64,000 nt of DNA from Calothrix brevissima NIES-22. Lineage in GTDB: Bacteria > Cyanobacteriota > Cyanobacteriia > Cyanobacteriales > Nostocaceae. Of this stretch, positions 1 through 8,134 are shown one piece after another. Position numbers and translations under genes: made by a program. The stretch is taken from positions 6,150,646 through 6,214,645 of the forward strand of contig NZ_AP018207.1 in NCBI RefSeq assembly GCF_002367995.1, given 5' to 3'. Every line of letters starts with the position of its first letter. Within the stretch, counting starts at the first letter, position 1. The notes beneath the pieces were generated by a model, which saw only the letters and a list, made by a program, of their open reading frames with translations, had not been told where the DNA came from and searched no databases.

Positions 1-12
1 TGATGTCCATCT

Positions 13-516
13 TTGAGTCAGTCAATAGACCTTATTAACCTCGATACATTAGCGCAAGAACTGGCGACAATCCAGCAAACAGGTTCTAAACGAATTGCCT
101 TGCTGGGTTCCCGTCACGTTCCCATTACGCACCAAAATCTTATTGAAATGATGACCTATGCCTTGGTTTTATCAGGCAACCGGGTGATCACTTCTGGAGC
201 TACAGGTACCAATTCTGCCGCGATTAAAGGCGCAATGCGGGCTGATCCTAATTTGTTGACGGTGATTCTACCCCAAAGCTTAGAACGCCAGCCCAATGAA
301 TCGCGTCAGCAGCTAGAACTGGTAATGCACCTGGTAGAAAATCCAAGTAACGATAATCTGTCCCTTGCTGAAGCGAGTTACATTTGCAACAAAGAGATTG
401 TTTCTCGTTGTCAGCAACTTATTTGCTTTGCGTTTCACGACAGTCGCACTCTGCTGCAAACTTGTAAAGATGCAGAAGAACAAAGAAAAGTGGTGACGCT
501 TTTCTACTTTGACTAG
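13..516 (+). CDS. DprA/LOG-like Rossmann-fold protein (DNA recombination-mediator A family)
   Basis: A 167-residue protein with a nucleotide-binding Rossmann-like core: LGSRHV near residues 31-36 and a glycine-rich SGATGTNSAA segment at 61-70, as in the DprA/Smf and LOG families. It is far shorter than full DprA (about 300-370 residues) and lacks obvious N- and C-terminal helix-turn-helix or SAM-like domains, so it is the stand-alone core form that cyanobacteria carry under the name DNA recombination-mediator protein A. The start chosen is a TTG at 13, because an in-frame TGA lies at 1-3 and no ATG exists in this frame; the ATG at 3 is in another frame. A role in DNA uptake or recombination is inferred from the family name only. 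Confidence 0.7.
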   Translation: MSQSIDLINLDTLAQELATIQQTGSKRIALLGSRHVPITHQNLIEMMTYALVLSGNRVITSGATGTNSAAIKGAMRADPNLLTVILPQSLERQPNESRQQLELVMHLVENPSNDNLSLAEASYICNKEIVSRCQQLICFAFHDSRTLLQTCKDAEEQRKVVTLFYFD

Positions 517-774
517 CGTGAGGCTGGGTCGGCATGAGTTTAGTTACTAAAGCAAAACTACAGATGGTTTATGGGTGATAGGTTTCGCTAATTGCCCATA
601 AACGACAATTAATGGTATTTTATGGATTTGGTTGATGACGTAATGACATCCGCCTATTTTGCTGCGCTTTTTTAGGCGATCGCAAAGGAGGAATAGAGGA
701 TAGGCTAGTAATTACCGATTTACCCATCCCCCATCCCTATTTCAAATCCAACAATAAAAATTCAACGCTGCGCT

Positions 775-1266
775 ATGGCTTCTAATTATTCCTTTGACAT
801 TGTGAGTGACTTTGACCGACAAGAAATGGTCAATGCTGTCGATCAAGTTGTACGAGAAATCAAAGGCCGTTACGATCTCAAAGATACTGCGACTACTGTT
901 GAGTTAGGCGAGGAAAGTATTGACGTTAATACTGACAGTGAGTTTACTTTAGATTCTGTACACGGTATTCTGCGAGAAAAAGCTGCTAAACGAAATCTTT
1001 CTCAGAAAATTTTTGATTTTGGCAAAGTTGAATCCGCTAGTGGTAACCGCGTGCGCCAAGAAATCAAACTTAAAAAAGGTATCAGTCAAGATACCGCCAA
1101 ACAAATTTCTAAATTGATTCGAGATGAATTTAAAAAAGTTCAAGCTTCGATTCAAGGTGATGCTGTGCGGGTAACTGCTAAATCTAAAGATGAATTGCAA
1201 GCTGTAATTCAACGCTTGAAACAAGAAGATTTACCTGTAGCTTTGCAATTTACAAATTATCGTTGA
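775..1266 (+). CDS. YajQ family nucleotide-binding protein (UPF0234)
   Basis: A 163-residue protein that aligns end to end with YajQ. The N-terminal [12 protein letters not shown], the central [17 protein letters not shown] stretch and the C-terminal FTNYR are hallmarks of the family. YajQ proteins are cytosolic, have two ferredoxin-like halves, and some (Xanthomonas) bind cyclic di-GMP; the ligand here is unknown. The start ATG at 775 matches the usual family N-terminus, although no clear ribosome-binding site precedes it. The gene converges on the flavoprotein gene downstream, with a perfect palindrome between the two that could terminate both. Confidence 0.92.
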   Translation: MASNYSFDIVSDFDRQEMVNAVDQVVREIKGRYDLKDTATTVELGEESIDVNTDSEFTLDSVHGILREKAAKRNLSQKIFDFGKVESASGNRVRQEIKLKKGISQDTAKQISKLIRDEFKKVQASIQGDAVRVTAKSKDELQAVIQRLKQEDLPVALQFTNYR

Positions 1267-1308
1267 ATCATCTTGATTTTATGCTTTAACTTTTTACACA
1301 TCCCCTAC

Positions 1309-1341
1309 AGATCCCCGACTTCTTAAAGAAGTCGGGGATCT
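1309..1341. repeat. 33-bp palindrome, probable bidirectional terminator
   Basis: Two 16-nt arms (1309-1324 and 1326-1341) are perfect reverse complements around a single A. The palindrome lies between two convergent genes, so it could end transcription from both sides. A near-identical palindrome lies at 2619-2649, which marks it as a member of a dispersed family rather than a unique terminator. Confidence 0.75.
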
Positions 1342-1354
1342 ATAGTATAGTAAA

Positions 1355-2575
1355 TTAGGATTTTTTAAAACTAAAGCTGTTGCGTAAAAATTCCATACTT
1401 TTTACTGCTAATCTCACGACAAATATTTTCGAGAATTTCTCAAATTTGTAGTTAAACAGTAAATCCATGATTTCATGAATATTCAAAAATTTTAAATAGC
1501 TAATTGACTTATCTACTATCGTGTCGCTATCTAATAAATATTTCTTGAGTCCTAGCTTTTCAGAAATTAGCCATTTTTTATAAAATATTTTGTACATTTC
1601 TTTTTGATAATCTTGAAAATCTGAGGATTGATTATCTAAATATTTATTAATATATTTAACAGCTACTTCAGCGCTTAACATACCATGTCTAATGCCTTCT
1701 CCGCCTAGAAAGTTAACTGTAGAAACGGCATCACCTATGGCAATAATATTATTGTTGTAATACTTATCTTGCAATCCCTGGCTATATTTGAGGGTTGCGC
1801 CATGAATTTCCAGAATTTGATAGCTTTTGGGTTGAATATAATCTTTAATAATTAGTTCAATATAATATTTTATTGGTTCTAACTTTTGAATATATTGATG
1901 TTTAGAATTTAATAATCCTGCACCTACTTTTAACTTATAATTCTCCATAGGAAATATCCAAGAATAACCTTTAGGCATCCATTTATGTCCCAGGAAAAAA
2001 GTTAAGCGATCGCGGTGTTTTTCATAATCTTCTGGTTCCACTTCTAAAAGGTACTCAATTCCCGTACCGCTATGGAATATAGGTTGAGTTTCGCCTTTAT
2101 TATAAATAACTGCTCTTGCTGGGCCAGTTGCATCAACTACAACGTTTGCTGCAACTTTAACTTCTCCTTCTTTTTTAGATTTAAAAACGAGAATAGTTTG
2201 CTCTTCTAACTCTTCTTTTCTGAGGTAAAGATAACCCAGCCAAACCTCTCCACCGTTGGCTTTGACTTCATTGGCTAAGAATTCTCGCAATTTAGTAAAG
2301 TCCAAAACTGCACCGAGAGATTTTGCTGCATCCCAAGTTTCATTTAAATTAGTGGTAACAATTTTAATTCCTCGCCAATAACTCCCGATAACCTCATCAG
2401 GTAAATCAAATTTCGCTAATGTTTCTATAGGAGTTCCAGCGCTAGAAAAGCTATTCACCGAAAAGTTGGTATATCGTTCTACTAGTAACACTTTACGCCC
2501 AGCTTTTGCTAATAATCGCGCACAGTGTCCCCCAGCCGGGCCTGCACCAACAACTACTACATCAAAATTTTTCAT
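1355..2575 (-). CDS. Geranylgeranyl-reductase-like FAD-dependent oxidoreductase
   Basis: A 406-residue flavoprotein. It opens with the FAD-binding GxGxxG motif (GAGPAGG, residues 10-16) and the E of VLLVERY, and has the second FAD signature GDAVSTVNFLGGEG around residue 280. This layout is that of the geranylgeranyl reductase / p-hydroxybenzoate hydroxylase-like group, which reduces isoprenoid chains or hydroxylates aromatic rings. It is probably not the chlorophyll-synthesis ChlP: the C-terminal third is lysine- and aromatic-rich and I do not recognise it. Start ATG at 2575 sits directly before the dinucleotide-binding strand. The substrate is unknown. Confidence 0.75.
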   Translation of the reverse strand: MKNFDVVVVGAGPAGGHCARLLAKAGRKVLLVERYTNFSVNSFSSAGTPIETLAKFDLPDEVIGSYWRGIKIVTTNLNETWDAAKSLGAVLDFTKLREFLANEVKANGGEVWLGYLYLRKEELEEQTILVFKSKKEGEVKVAANVVVDATGPARAVIYNKGETQPIFHSGTGIEYLLEVEPEDYEKHRDRLTFFLGHKWMPKGYSWIFPMENYKLKVGAGLLNSKHQYIQKLEPIKYYIELIIKDYIQPKSYQILEIHGATLKYSQGLQDKYYNNNIIAIGDAVSTVNFLGGEGIRHGMLSAEVAVKYINKYLDNQSSDFQDYQKEMYKIFYKKWLISEKLGLKKYLLDSDTIVDKSISYLKFLNIHEIMDLLFNYKFEKFSKIFVVRLAVKSMEFLRNSFSFKKS

Positions 2576-2618
2576 AAATTTGCAATAATAAATTTCAACA
2601 ATAAATTTGACTCTGCAA

Positions 2619-2649
2619 GATCCCCGATTTCTTGAAGAAGTCGGGGATA
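2619..2649. repeat. Second copy of the 33-bp palindrome family
   Basis: The arms (2619-2633 and 2635-2648) match the palindrome at 1309-1341 with one internal mismatch that would still pair as G-U in RNA. It sits just upstream of the flavoprotein gene and just downstream of the gene ending at 2669, so it may terminate the latter. Confidence 0.7.
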
Positions 2650-2668
2650 TAATAAAATTGATTAAATG

Positions 2669-3133
2669 TTACAGAACTTTATGAGTGTGGGAATGTTGTT
2701 TAACGTTATCATCCTTAGTCACGACCCTAGCAGCATTTAACACGCGCTTGCGTTCAATAGAGTAATTTAACTCTGTGTAGGTTGTACCCAAGGGAATGAG
2801 AGATTTTGTCACTTCACGGCGCTTATAGGTACGTGCTGCTGCAAATAGTCGGGTGACAAACTCATCTGCAAATTGAGCCGATTCGGGAAAGTTTGTTGGT
2901 GTTGAGAGTTGATCCCCATTCAGGATAGAGCCTAAATTTGTGGCTAAAGCAAATTTATACGAAGTGGGAATTCCTTTCATAATTGCTTCTAAAGCTGCTG
3001 AGGGTATGGGTTCAATGACTTCGACTTGATGAATTTCGCCATCTTCCTTCACAAAGCATGTCGCCAAGCCTAGCACAATGTAATCGTCAGCAGTTAAATC
3101 GGGAGACTCAGGGTAAGAAATTGCAACTGTCAT
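2669..3133 (-). CDS. Conserved hypothetical protein, function unknown
   Basis: A 154-residue protein that I do not recognise as a named family. It begins MTVAISYPESPDLTADDYIV, contains a possible mixed alpha/beta core, and ends with a basic region followed by a histidine-rich tail (QHSHTHKVL) that could bind metal. No signal peptide or membrane segment is visible. The start ATG at 3133 is preceded by an A-rich stretch without a strong ribosome-binding site. It is followed by a dispersed palindrome that may terminate it, and is separated by about 520 bp from the divergent TPR gene. Confidence 0.6.
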   Translation of the reverse strand: MTVAISYPESPDLTADDYIVLGLATCFVKEDGEIHQVEVIEPIPSAALEAIMKGIPTSYKFALATNLGSILNGDQLSTPTNFPESAQFADEFVTRLFAAARTYKRREVTKSLIPLGTTYTELNYSIERKRVLNAARVVTKDDNVKQHSHTHKVL

Positions 3134-3207
3134 AAGAAAATTTTCTCAAAACTTAAAAGTCAGATTAAGGAACTAGCAGATGGAACCGTTAGATGCGAAT
3201 CTATAAA

Positions 3208-3356
3208 GAGACAAGGCAACGGGGATCAACCTCATATCTCAAGCTAAGATATTCGCACCTGAATTGTTGTTTTTATTGACGTTTTTCATCATTTGCTTGA
3301 GAATAATTGCTCCAACAGGAAAACAGGGTTACCCATTCTGAGCATTGCCTTGTTCC
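3208..3356. ncRNA. Possible structured RNA with nested long-range stems
   Basis: In the 520-bp gap between two divergent genes, a 9-nt perfect stem (3211-3219 with 3345-3353) encloses a 7-nt perfect stem (ctcaagc 3238-3244 with gcttgag 3295-3301). A closing stem, a large internal loop and an inner stem is the general plan of 6S RNA, but I see no conserved sequence that identifies it, and stems of this length can occur by chance. The strand is undetermined. The rest of 3134-3654 holds no reading frame that I can support. Confidence 0.25.
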
Positions 3357-3654
3357 TGGGTGCGCTGCGTTATATCTCATCAACGGCTTGTTCGCATTCT
3401 ACCAAGTTGTCGCTCTTACTACTTGACTACTCTGGGAGATTGATATTTGCTTTTTCTGGAATTTAACCTGGGGATGAGGTATCTATGATGAGATTGGATC
3501 GTTAATTGTTTGTATGAGATAAAGTTTTTCTATGGCTGTGGTTGTAATTATTAAGTAATTATAGACACCCTAAGAACTGACATATCCGACCAACTAGCAG
3601 CACAATAATAACTATATTTTGATTTCAAAAACCAAGTATATACGGCAGGACAGT

Positions 3655-4356
3655 ATGAGTAATAACTCCTATCTAGCTTTTGGAGATAAGCAAAACAACT
3701 TATGCGATTTAGTATCAAATAACACAAAAAATTTTAGAGATGATTTAGATCTAGAAGATAGCGATTTACGCTCATGTGCTTTGAGATTGGCGCAGAAAGG
3801 TGATTATAGTCAAGCGATCGCGCTTTTAAGCCAACTGATCCGCCGTCACCCGCAAAACGCTATTGATTATAACAACCGGGGGCTAATTTACTTTCAAAGC
3901 GGCGAAACCCAAAAGGCTTTTTGTGACTACAATACAGCACTACAAATTAATCCGAGTCTGGCTAGTGCTTATAATAACCGCGCCAACTACTACGCTGCTT
4001 GTGGCAAATTAGCCGCAGCGATCGCTGATTACGATCGGGCGATTGATTTAAATCCTAGCCATGTCCGGGCACGCATAAATAGAGGCATCACCTGGCGCGA
4101 ATTAGGGCAATATGAGGAAGCAATTGAGAATTTTGATGTCGCCCTGCTTTTTGGGCAGCTAGAAGGTCATATCTGGGCTGAGAGAGGTAGAACTTATCAT
4201 CTTTGGGGCGATTGGAATTGTGCGATCGCTGATTATCGTCGTGCTTTAACTCAACTCCCCCAACGAAAAGATGCTCCTGGTTGGCGCTTGCGCAGACAAT
4301 TAGAAAATTGGTTAAACGAACTGCTATCTCCTGAACATCCTGATTCTTTAAGTTAG
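3655..4356 (+). CDS. Tetratricopeptide-repeat protein
   Basis: A 233-residue protein with about four TPR units between residues 40 and 200. The consensus is easily seen: AIDYNNRGLIYFQSGETQKA, then ASAYNNRANYYAACGKLAAA, then VRARINRGITWRELGQYEEA, then GHIWAERGRTYHLWGDWNCA. TPRs form superhelical protein-binding surfaces, so it is probably a scaffold or co-chaperone. No signal peptide is visible. I chose the ATG at 3655, with AGGA six bases upstream, over the in-frame TTG at 3619, which would add twelve residues. The partner is unknown. Confidence 0.8.
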   Translation: MSNNSYLAFGDKQNNLCDLVSNNTKNFRDDLDLEDSDLRSCALRLAQKGDYSQAIALLSQLIRRHPQNAIDYNNRGLIYFQSGETQKAFCDYNTALQINPSLASAYNNRANYYAACGKLAAAIADYDRAIDLNPSHVRARINRGITWRELGQYEEAIENFDVALLFGQLEGHIWAERGRTYHLWGDWNCAIADYRRALTQLPQRKDAPGWRLRRQLENWLNELLSPEHPDSLS

Positions 4357-4476
4357 TCCTGCTTGGGACTGGTAAATCTAAATTATGAGTAGAGTATAGC
4401 GACCCTGTATAACTAATTGCGAATAAATGTTAATTAGTGTAGCTTGGCGACAATAACTATAACCGAAATATCATCC

Positions 4477-4511
4477 TGTTGACTGTTGACTGTTGACTGT
4501 TGACTGTTGAC
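4477..4511. repeat. Short tandem repeat, 7-nt unit TGTTGAC x5
   Basis: Five perfect head-to-tail copies of TGTTGAC lie immediately downstream of the small membrane protein gene that ends at 4519. Heptameric tandem repeats of this kind are typical of Nostocales intergenic DNA. Confidence 0.9.
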
Positions 4512-4518
4512 TGGTAGT

Positions 4519-4932
4519 TTATGGTGATGACTCAGATTGACTAGTAGCTTCTGTTTCATCTGGATTCATAATGACGATTTGACGCTGAGACGGGTCAACT
4601 CGGTAGCTTTGTTGTTGCATAATAGATTTCGCCTGGGAGGGATCGAAGTTGCGATTAAATTTTGCTTGTAAAGCATTGACACGCCCTTCCATCTGCTTAA
4701 GTTCAGTCCGCATTTCTCGCAATTTATCTTGCTGTAACCAGTGATAGGGCAAAAGTTGCATCAGGGCGGAAACTGCTGCTGCGGATATTGCCAAATTCAC
4801 TGCTATTTTAGCGGTTGCTTCTATAGCCATGACTTGATGCGATCGCTGACGCAAATGACGCTTGGGGCGAGGTGTAACCCGGCGTTTCTGGATCGGTTGT
4901 ATCGGCAGACTTGATGGTTGAATAGCGTTCAT
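4519..4932 (-). CDS. Slr1601-like putative cell-division/envelope protein
   Basis: A 137-residue protein with a strongly basic N-terminus (residues 10-33, rich in R/K/P), one hydrophobic segment at about 40-62 (IAVNLAISAAAVSALMQLL), a coiled-coil stretch at about 68-95 (LREMRTELKQMEGRVNALQ), and the conserved FDPSQAKSIMQQQSYRVDPSQR block before an acidic tail. This is the single-pass layout of the small cyanobacterial family named after Synechocystis Slr1601 and annotated as a putative cell-division protein; I match it from memory. Positive-inside topology puts the coiled coil outside the cytoplasm. Start ATG at 4932 fits the family N-terminus. Confidence 0.6.
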   Translation of the reverse strand: MNAIQPSSLPIQPIQKRRVTPRPKRHLRQRSHQVMAIEATAKIAVNLAISAAAVSALMQLLPYHWLQQDKLREMRTELKQMEGRVNALQAKFNRNFDPSQAKSIMQQQSYRVDPSQRQIVIMNPDETEATSQSESSP

Positions 4933-4980
4933 GATGGTAAAAAAGACCTCACAACTTCAAGCAGAACAGCGTGATACCAA

Positions 4981-5008
4981 TTCAAAATTCAAAATTCAAA
5001 ATTCAAAA
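4981..5008. repeat. Short tandem repeat, 7-nt unit TTCAAAA x4
   Basis: Four perfect copies of TTCAAAA lie in the gap 4933-5301. The rest of that gap holds the inverted-repeat structure at 5180-5274 and no supported gene. Confidence 0.85.
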
Positions 5009-5179
5009 TTTAGAATTCAAGCTTATGAAAGCTAGAGAACGCAAGGGTTTACCACTGCGTATCTGTTGCATTCTTGGTGCAAATTGGTAATAAAAGCCTA
5101 CTTATTATAATTACGGCTTGATTTAGCTGCCATATTACTTCATTTTTTGCAAATTGCTACAGGTGTATTTTTGCAAAAA

Positions 5180-5274
5180 AAGAAACCTGGCATACGTAAG
5201 TATCCGGAGATCAACACTTACTCGCCTGAAGCAAAAAGTGTCGATTTTGGTTACTCACTCATGCCAGGCTTCTT
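5180..5274 (-). terminator. Long-stem structure with U-run 3' of psaM
   Basis: Read on the minus strand, the sequence 28 nt past the psaM stop forms a 14-bp stem (5274-5261 with 5193-5180, one G-U type mismatch) and ends in a run of seven T. That is a rho-independent terminator with an unusually long 67-nt loop. Inside the loop, two short stems share the same bases and exclude each other: acttac at 5216-5221 can pair with gtaagt at 5196-5201, while acactt at 5214-5219 can pair with aagtgt at 5236-5241. It may be a plain psaM terminator or a 3'-UTR small RNA. Confidence 0.5.
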
Positions 5275-5301
5275 AGCCCAACAACTGTGTCACACTCTGG
5301 C

Positions 5302-5430
5302 TTATTTGTAAAGTTCTGTAGCTAAACGCCAAGCCAAAACGCCTGGAATCAAGGCTACGACCAAAGCGATGTACACTTGAGTATCTGAGAGAGATGTCAC
5401 AGCAAACAAGAGACTGTTGGATATAGGCAT
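5302..5430 (-). CDS. psaM: Photosystem I reaction centre subunit XII (PsaM)
   Basis: A 42-residue protein whose last 30 residues (SLSDTQVYIALVVALIPGVLAWRLATELYK, read in two parts here as LSDTQVYIALVVAL and ALIPGVLAWRLATELYK) are the whole of PsaM, a single membrane helix in photosystem I of the thylakoid. It has about a dozen extra N-terminal residues compared with the usual 30-31. The start is decided by a strong ribosome-binding site: AGGAGG nine bases before the ATG at 5430. A longer frame running to 5487 lacks such a site. It is followed by a stem-loop with a U-run. Confidence 0.92.
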   Translation of the reverse strand: MPISNSLLFAVTSLSDTQVYIALVVALIPGVLAWRLATELYK

Positions 5431-5588
5431 GGTTGGAAACCTCCTAAACTCAATGCATTTTAAATTAGTTCGTTTACTACTTTTCACTGTTTTGCGAGGT
5501 TAGGGGAACATCTTGTTACAAGATGCAACAAAAGCCGCGATCGCTCAGTAGTGATTCGTTATTCTTTTTAAAGAAAATATATCAATCT

Positions 5589-6863
5589 ATGGATTTTTTT
5601 CTGGGGATCGATTTTGGGACATCTGGCGCTAGGGCGATTATCATTGACGCTGCGGCTAGTATCCAGGCAGAAATGCGGTTTCCTTGGGAAAATTCCCCTG
5701 ATTGGCTAGATGTATGGCAAAAAGCTTTATGGGGGCTTTTAGAGGCGATTCCCGAACCACTGCGGCGAGAAATTAAAGCGATCGCTATTAATGGAACTTC
5801 CTCCACTGTTTTGTTAACAGACGCGACTGGTAAGCCTGTAGACGCGCCCTTGCTGTATAACGATCCACGGGGATCGGTGATGTTAGAACAGTTGAAAAGC
5901 TTCGCGCCGGAAAATCATACGGTAGTCAGCGCTACTTCTAGCCTCGCCAAACTTCTGTGGATGTCACAGTTATCAACATTCAGCCAAGCTAGATATTTCC
6001 TGCATCAAGCGGATTGGCTCGCATTTCTGCTGCATGGAAGCTTAGGTATTAGCGATTACCATAACGCCCTAAAACTGGGTTACGACGTAGAAGAGTTAAA
6101 ATACCCACAATGGCTAGAAAATTTGCAAATCCCGATTGAGTTACCGCAAGTTTTACCCCCAGGTACACCTATTGCTGAATTACGCCCAGAAATCACCGCT
6201 AAATTTGGTTTACGCCAAGATTGTTTAGTTTGTGCGGGAACGACAGATAGTATTGCGGCTTTTCTCGCCAGTGGCGCAAAATCGCCGGGGGAAGCGGTAA
6301 CTTCCTTGGGTTCAACATTGGTATTAAAACTCTTGAGTCGCACTCGCGTTGAAGATGCGCGATATGGAATTTACAGCCATCGTCTAGGCGATTTGTGGCT
6401 AACTGGCGGCGCTTCTAATACTGGCGGTGCAGTTTTGCGGGAATTTTTTACAAATGCTGAGTTAGAAAGCTTGAGTCGGGAGATTGATGCCAATACAGCC
6501 AGCGAGTTAGATTATTATCCCTTGTTAAAACCAGGCGATCGCTTTCCGATTAACGATCCCCATTTACCCCCACGTTTAGAACCACGCCCAGATGATCCCA
6601 GAGAATTTTTACATGGGTTATTAGAAAGTATTGCCCGCATAGAAACAAGAGGGTATGAATTGTTACAGCAAATGGGCGCAGATAAGTTACAGCGCGTTTA
6701 TACGGCTGGTGGTGGTGCAGCGAATAATACTTGGACTGCGATTCGCGGAAGATATTTGCAAGTTCCTGTAGTTTCATCAGCACAGACAGAAGCAGCCTAT
6801 GGGACAGCGCTTTTGGCGATGGGACAAGGGAGACAAGGGAGACAAGGGGGACAAGGAAGATAG
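5589..6863 (+). CDS. FGGY-family carbohydrate kinase, D-ribulose kinase-like
   Basis: A 424-residue sugar kinase with the phosphate-1 motif DFGTSGAR at residues 8-15, GTTDSIAAF near 217 and the GGGAANNTW adenosine motif near 375. FGGY kinases phosphorylate sugars or polyols. The closest group I recall is the cyanobacterial/plant clade (Synechococcus 7942 and Arabidopsis XK-1) shown to act on D-ribulose. The ATG at 5589 opens directly on the first strand, as in homologues; an in-frame ATG at 5523 would add 22 residues. The last 13 residues (GQGRQGRQGGQGR) come from four copies of a 9-nt tandem repeat and are not part of the family fold. Confidence 0.8.
   Translation: MDFFLGIDFGTSGARAIIIDAAASIQAEMRFPWENSPDWLDVWQKALWGLLEAIPEPLRREIKAIAINGTSSTVLLTDATGKPVDAPLLYNDPRGSVMLEQLKSFAPENHTVVSATSSLAKLLWMSQLSTFSQARYFLHQADWLAFLLHGSLGISDYHNALKLGYDVEELKYPQWLENLQIPIELPQVLPPGTPIAELRPEITAKFGLRQDCLVCAGTTDSIAAFLASGAKSPGEAVTSLGSTLVLKLLSRTRVEDARYGIYSHRLGDLWLTGGASNTGGAVLREFFTNAELESLSREIDANTASELDYYPLLKPGDRFPINDPHLPPRLEPRPDDPREFLHGLLESIARIETRGYELLQQMGADKLQRVYTAGGGAANNTWTAIRGRYLQVPVVSSAQTEAAYGTALLAMGQGRQGRQGGQGR
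6821..6856. repeat. 9-nt tandem repeat inside the 3' end of the FGGY kinase gene
   Basis: Four units of GGGACAAGG/GAGACAAGG lie in frame at the end of the kinase gene and encode the G/R-Q-G tail. Similar 9-nt tracts occur between genes at 28073-28126 (opposite orientation) and about 40681-40747. Confidence 0.85.
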
Positions 6864-6937
6864 ATGTTTGTAACTCCTAAACAGATTGCTATGTATCTGT
6901 TTTCTTTTCTCTAAGACTTACGCACATTCTAAAAATT

Positions 6938-7098
6938 CTTGGCGTTCTTGGCGTCTTCTCTGCGAGACGCTACGCGAAGGCGGTTTAAAAAATGAAGCTT
7001 TTTGCTAACTTTGTGCGTATTCTCTTCTCTCTGTGTTCTCTGCGCCTCTGTGGTTAGATCATTTTATTAACCGCAGAGGACACAGAGAGCGCAGAGGA
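6938..7098. repeat. Cluster of dispersed repeats downstream of the FGGY kinase
   Basis: The gap holds two repeat families. The CTTGGCG/GGCGGTT motif (6938-6985) is the same as at 14100-14129 and at the ends of the 15446-15895 element, but here it is split by about 19 nt containing gcgagacgctacgcga. The second, at about 7024-7098, is an inverted pair: CTCTGCGCCTCTGTGGTT faces AACCGCAGAGGACACAGAG. A related sequence lies at 10110-10140. No gene is seen between 6864 and 7138. Confidence 0.7.
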
Positions 7099-7138
7099 AA
7101 AAACAGAGACGACTAATAAATTAATCGCCTTGATGAAT

Positions 7139-8134
7139 TCATTGATAAACCAAATCTCGAAGATTATTTGCAGTTTGGTTAGTAATAGATGCGTAAAGAC
7201 TCCTCAGTGTCATTCGCACAAGCAAATTTTTTTGATGAGGTTGGATACCTAAACGTTTTCTTGCTGTTTGTGGAAGTTGCTGGTAACAAGTTTCGCTTAA
7301 TATTTCCACAGATTCTAATATTTCTGCTTCATTTCCTAACACTTGTAGTATCTGTTCACAAATATCTTCTAAATCAGTATCTATCCCGGTGACAATAGAC
7401 ATATCTCGGCTGATACTTGGTTTATTAGATACCTGAATATAGGTTTCCAGGTTCGTCATCTGGGCAGCTATTGGGGGATGGGTGCTTCGTAGCAAGCGAA
7501 TGTCATCTATCCCTTTTACTAACATCACTAAACGATCTAATCCCCAGCCAGATGCTAAACCTGTATACCCTGTTTTGAGTAAATTCGGGTGAATTTCTCC
7601 GCATTCTCCTATTTCAATCCAGTTACCATTAACTAATACTTCAATTTCTAAACCATTGCAGGTATATGGGTGTGATGTTTCGTTTAAGCGATAGGAAACA
7701 CCGGGAATAATCGCGTTGATAATAACAGTAATTAACTGAATTAAAGCTTCTCTAGCTAATTTTTGCTGTTGGCTAATTAACCATACATCCATTTGATGAG
7801 GTTCGCCAACATGACGTTTATCTACCACATCCCGACGGTAACAAATACCGGGATGGAGAATGAGTTGTTCCCCCTGTAAGTGAGGAAGTAACTCTGGCAT
7901 GATAACAGTGGTGTGAGTTCTCAGTAGTCTACCGTCGCTGAGGTAACGGGTGTATTTGGGGGAACGGGATAAACTTTCTTGAGGAATATACAGTTTATCG
8001 TAGTTATTGGCGATCGTGGTGATGGGAGAGGAACGCCAGATTGTTGGTTCGGGATAACCGGATGCTTGCAGAACTTCGGCTATTTGGTAGACGATAAGAT
8101 TAATGGCGTGAGTTCCATTAGCCGGGTTCGTCAA
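7139..8134 (-). CDS. PheS-like class II ligase fused to an FDX-ACB anticodon-binding domain
   Basis: A 331-residue protein with a class II aminoacyl-tRNA synthetase core of the PheRS alpha type: RTHTTVIMPE, motif 2 with CYRRDVVDKRHVGEPHQMDVW, and motif 3 GWGLDRLVMLVKG followed by DDIRLLR. From about residue 240, SISRDMSIVTGIDTDLEDI begins a ferredoxin-fold anticodon-binding domain like the C-terminus of PheT. The order resembles single-chain organellar PheRS. The genuine pheS lies elsewhere in this window (47597-48589), so this is a paralogue, perhaps one of the PheS-related ligases of unknown substrate. The start given is a TTG; a better ATG with GAGAGG upstream lies at 8162 in another frame, which suggests an N-terminal frameshift. 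Confidence 0.75.
   Translation of the reverse strand: MTNPANGTHAINLIVYQIAEVLQASGYPEPTIWRSSPITTIANNYDKLYIPQESLSRSPKYTRYLSDGRLLRTHTTVIMPELLPHLQGEQLILHPGICYRRDVVDKRHVGEPHQMDVWLISQQQKLAREALIQLITVIINAIIPGVSYRLNETSHPYTCNGLEIEVLVNGNWIEIGECGEIHPNLLKTGYTGLASGWGLDRLVMLVKGIDDIRLLRSTHPPIAAQMTNLETYIQVSNKPSISRDMSIVTGIDTDLEDICEQILQVLGNEAEILESVEILSETCYQQLPQTARKRLGIQPHQKNLLVRMTLRSLYASITNQTANNLRDLVYQ

Noticed and set aside
2669-3133. Hypothesis that the 154-residue protein is a HetP-type heterocyst regulator
   Set aside because: It lacks the sequence features I associate with HetP, so it is left as hypothetical.
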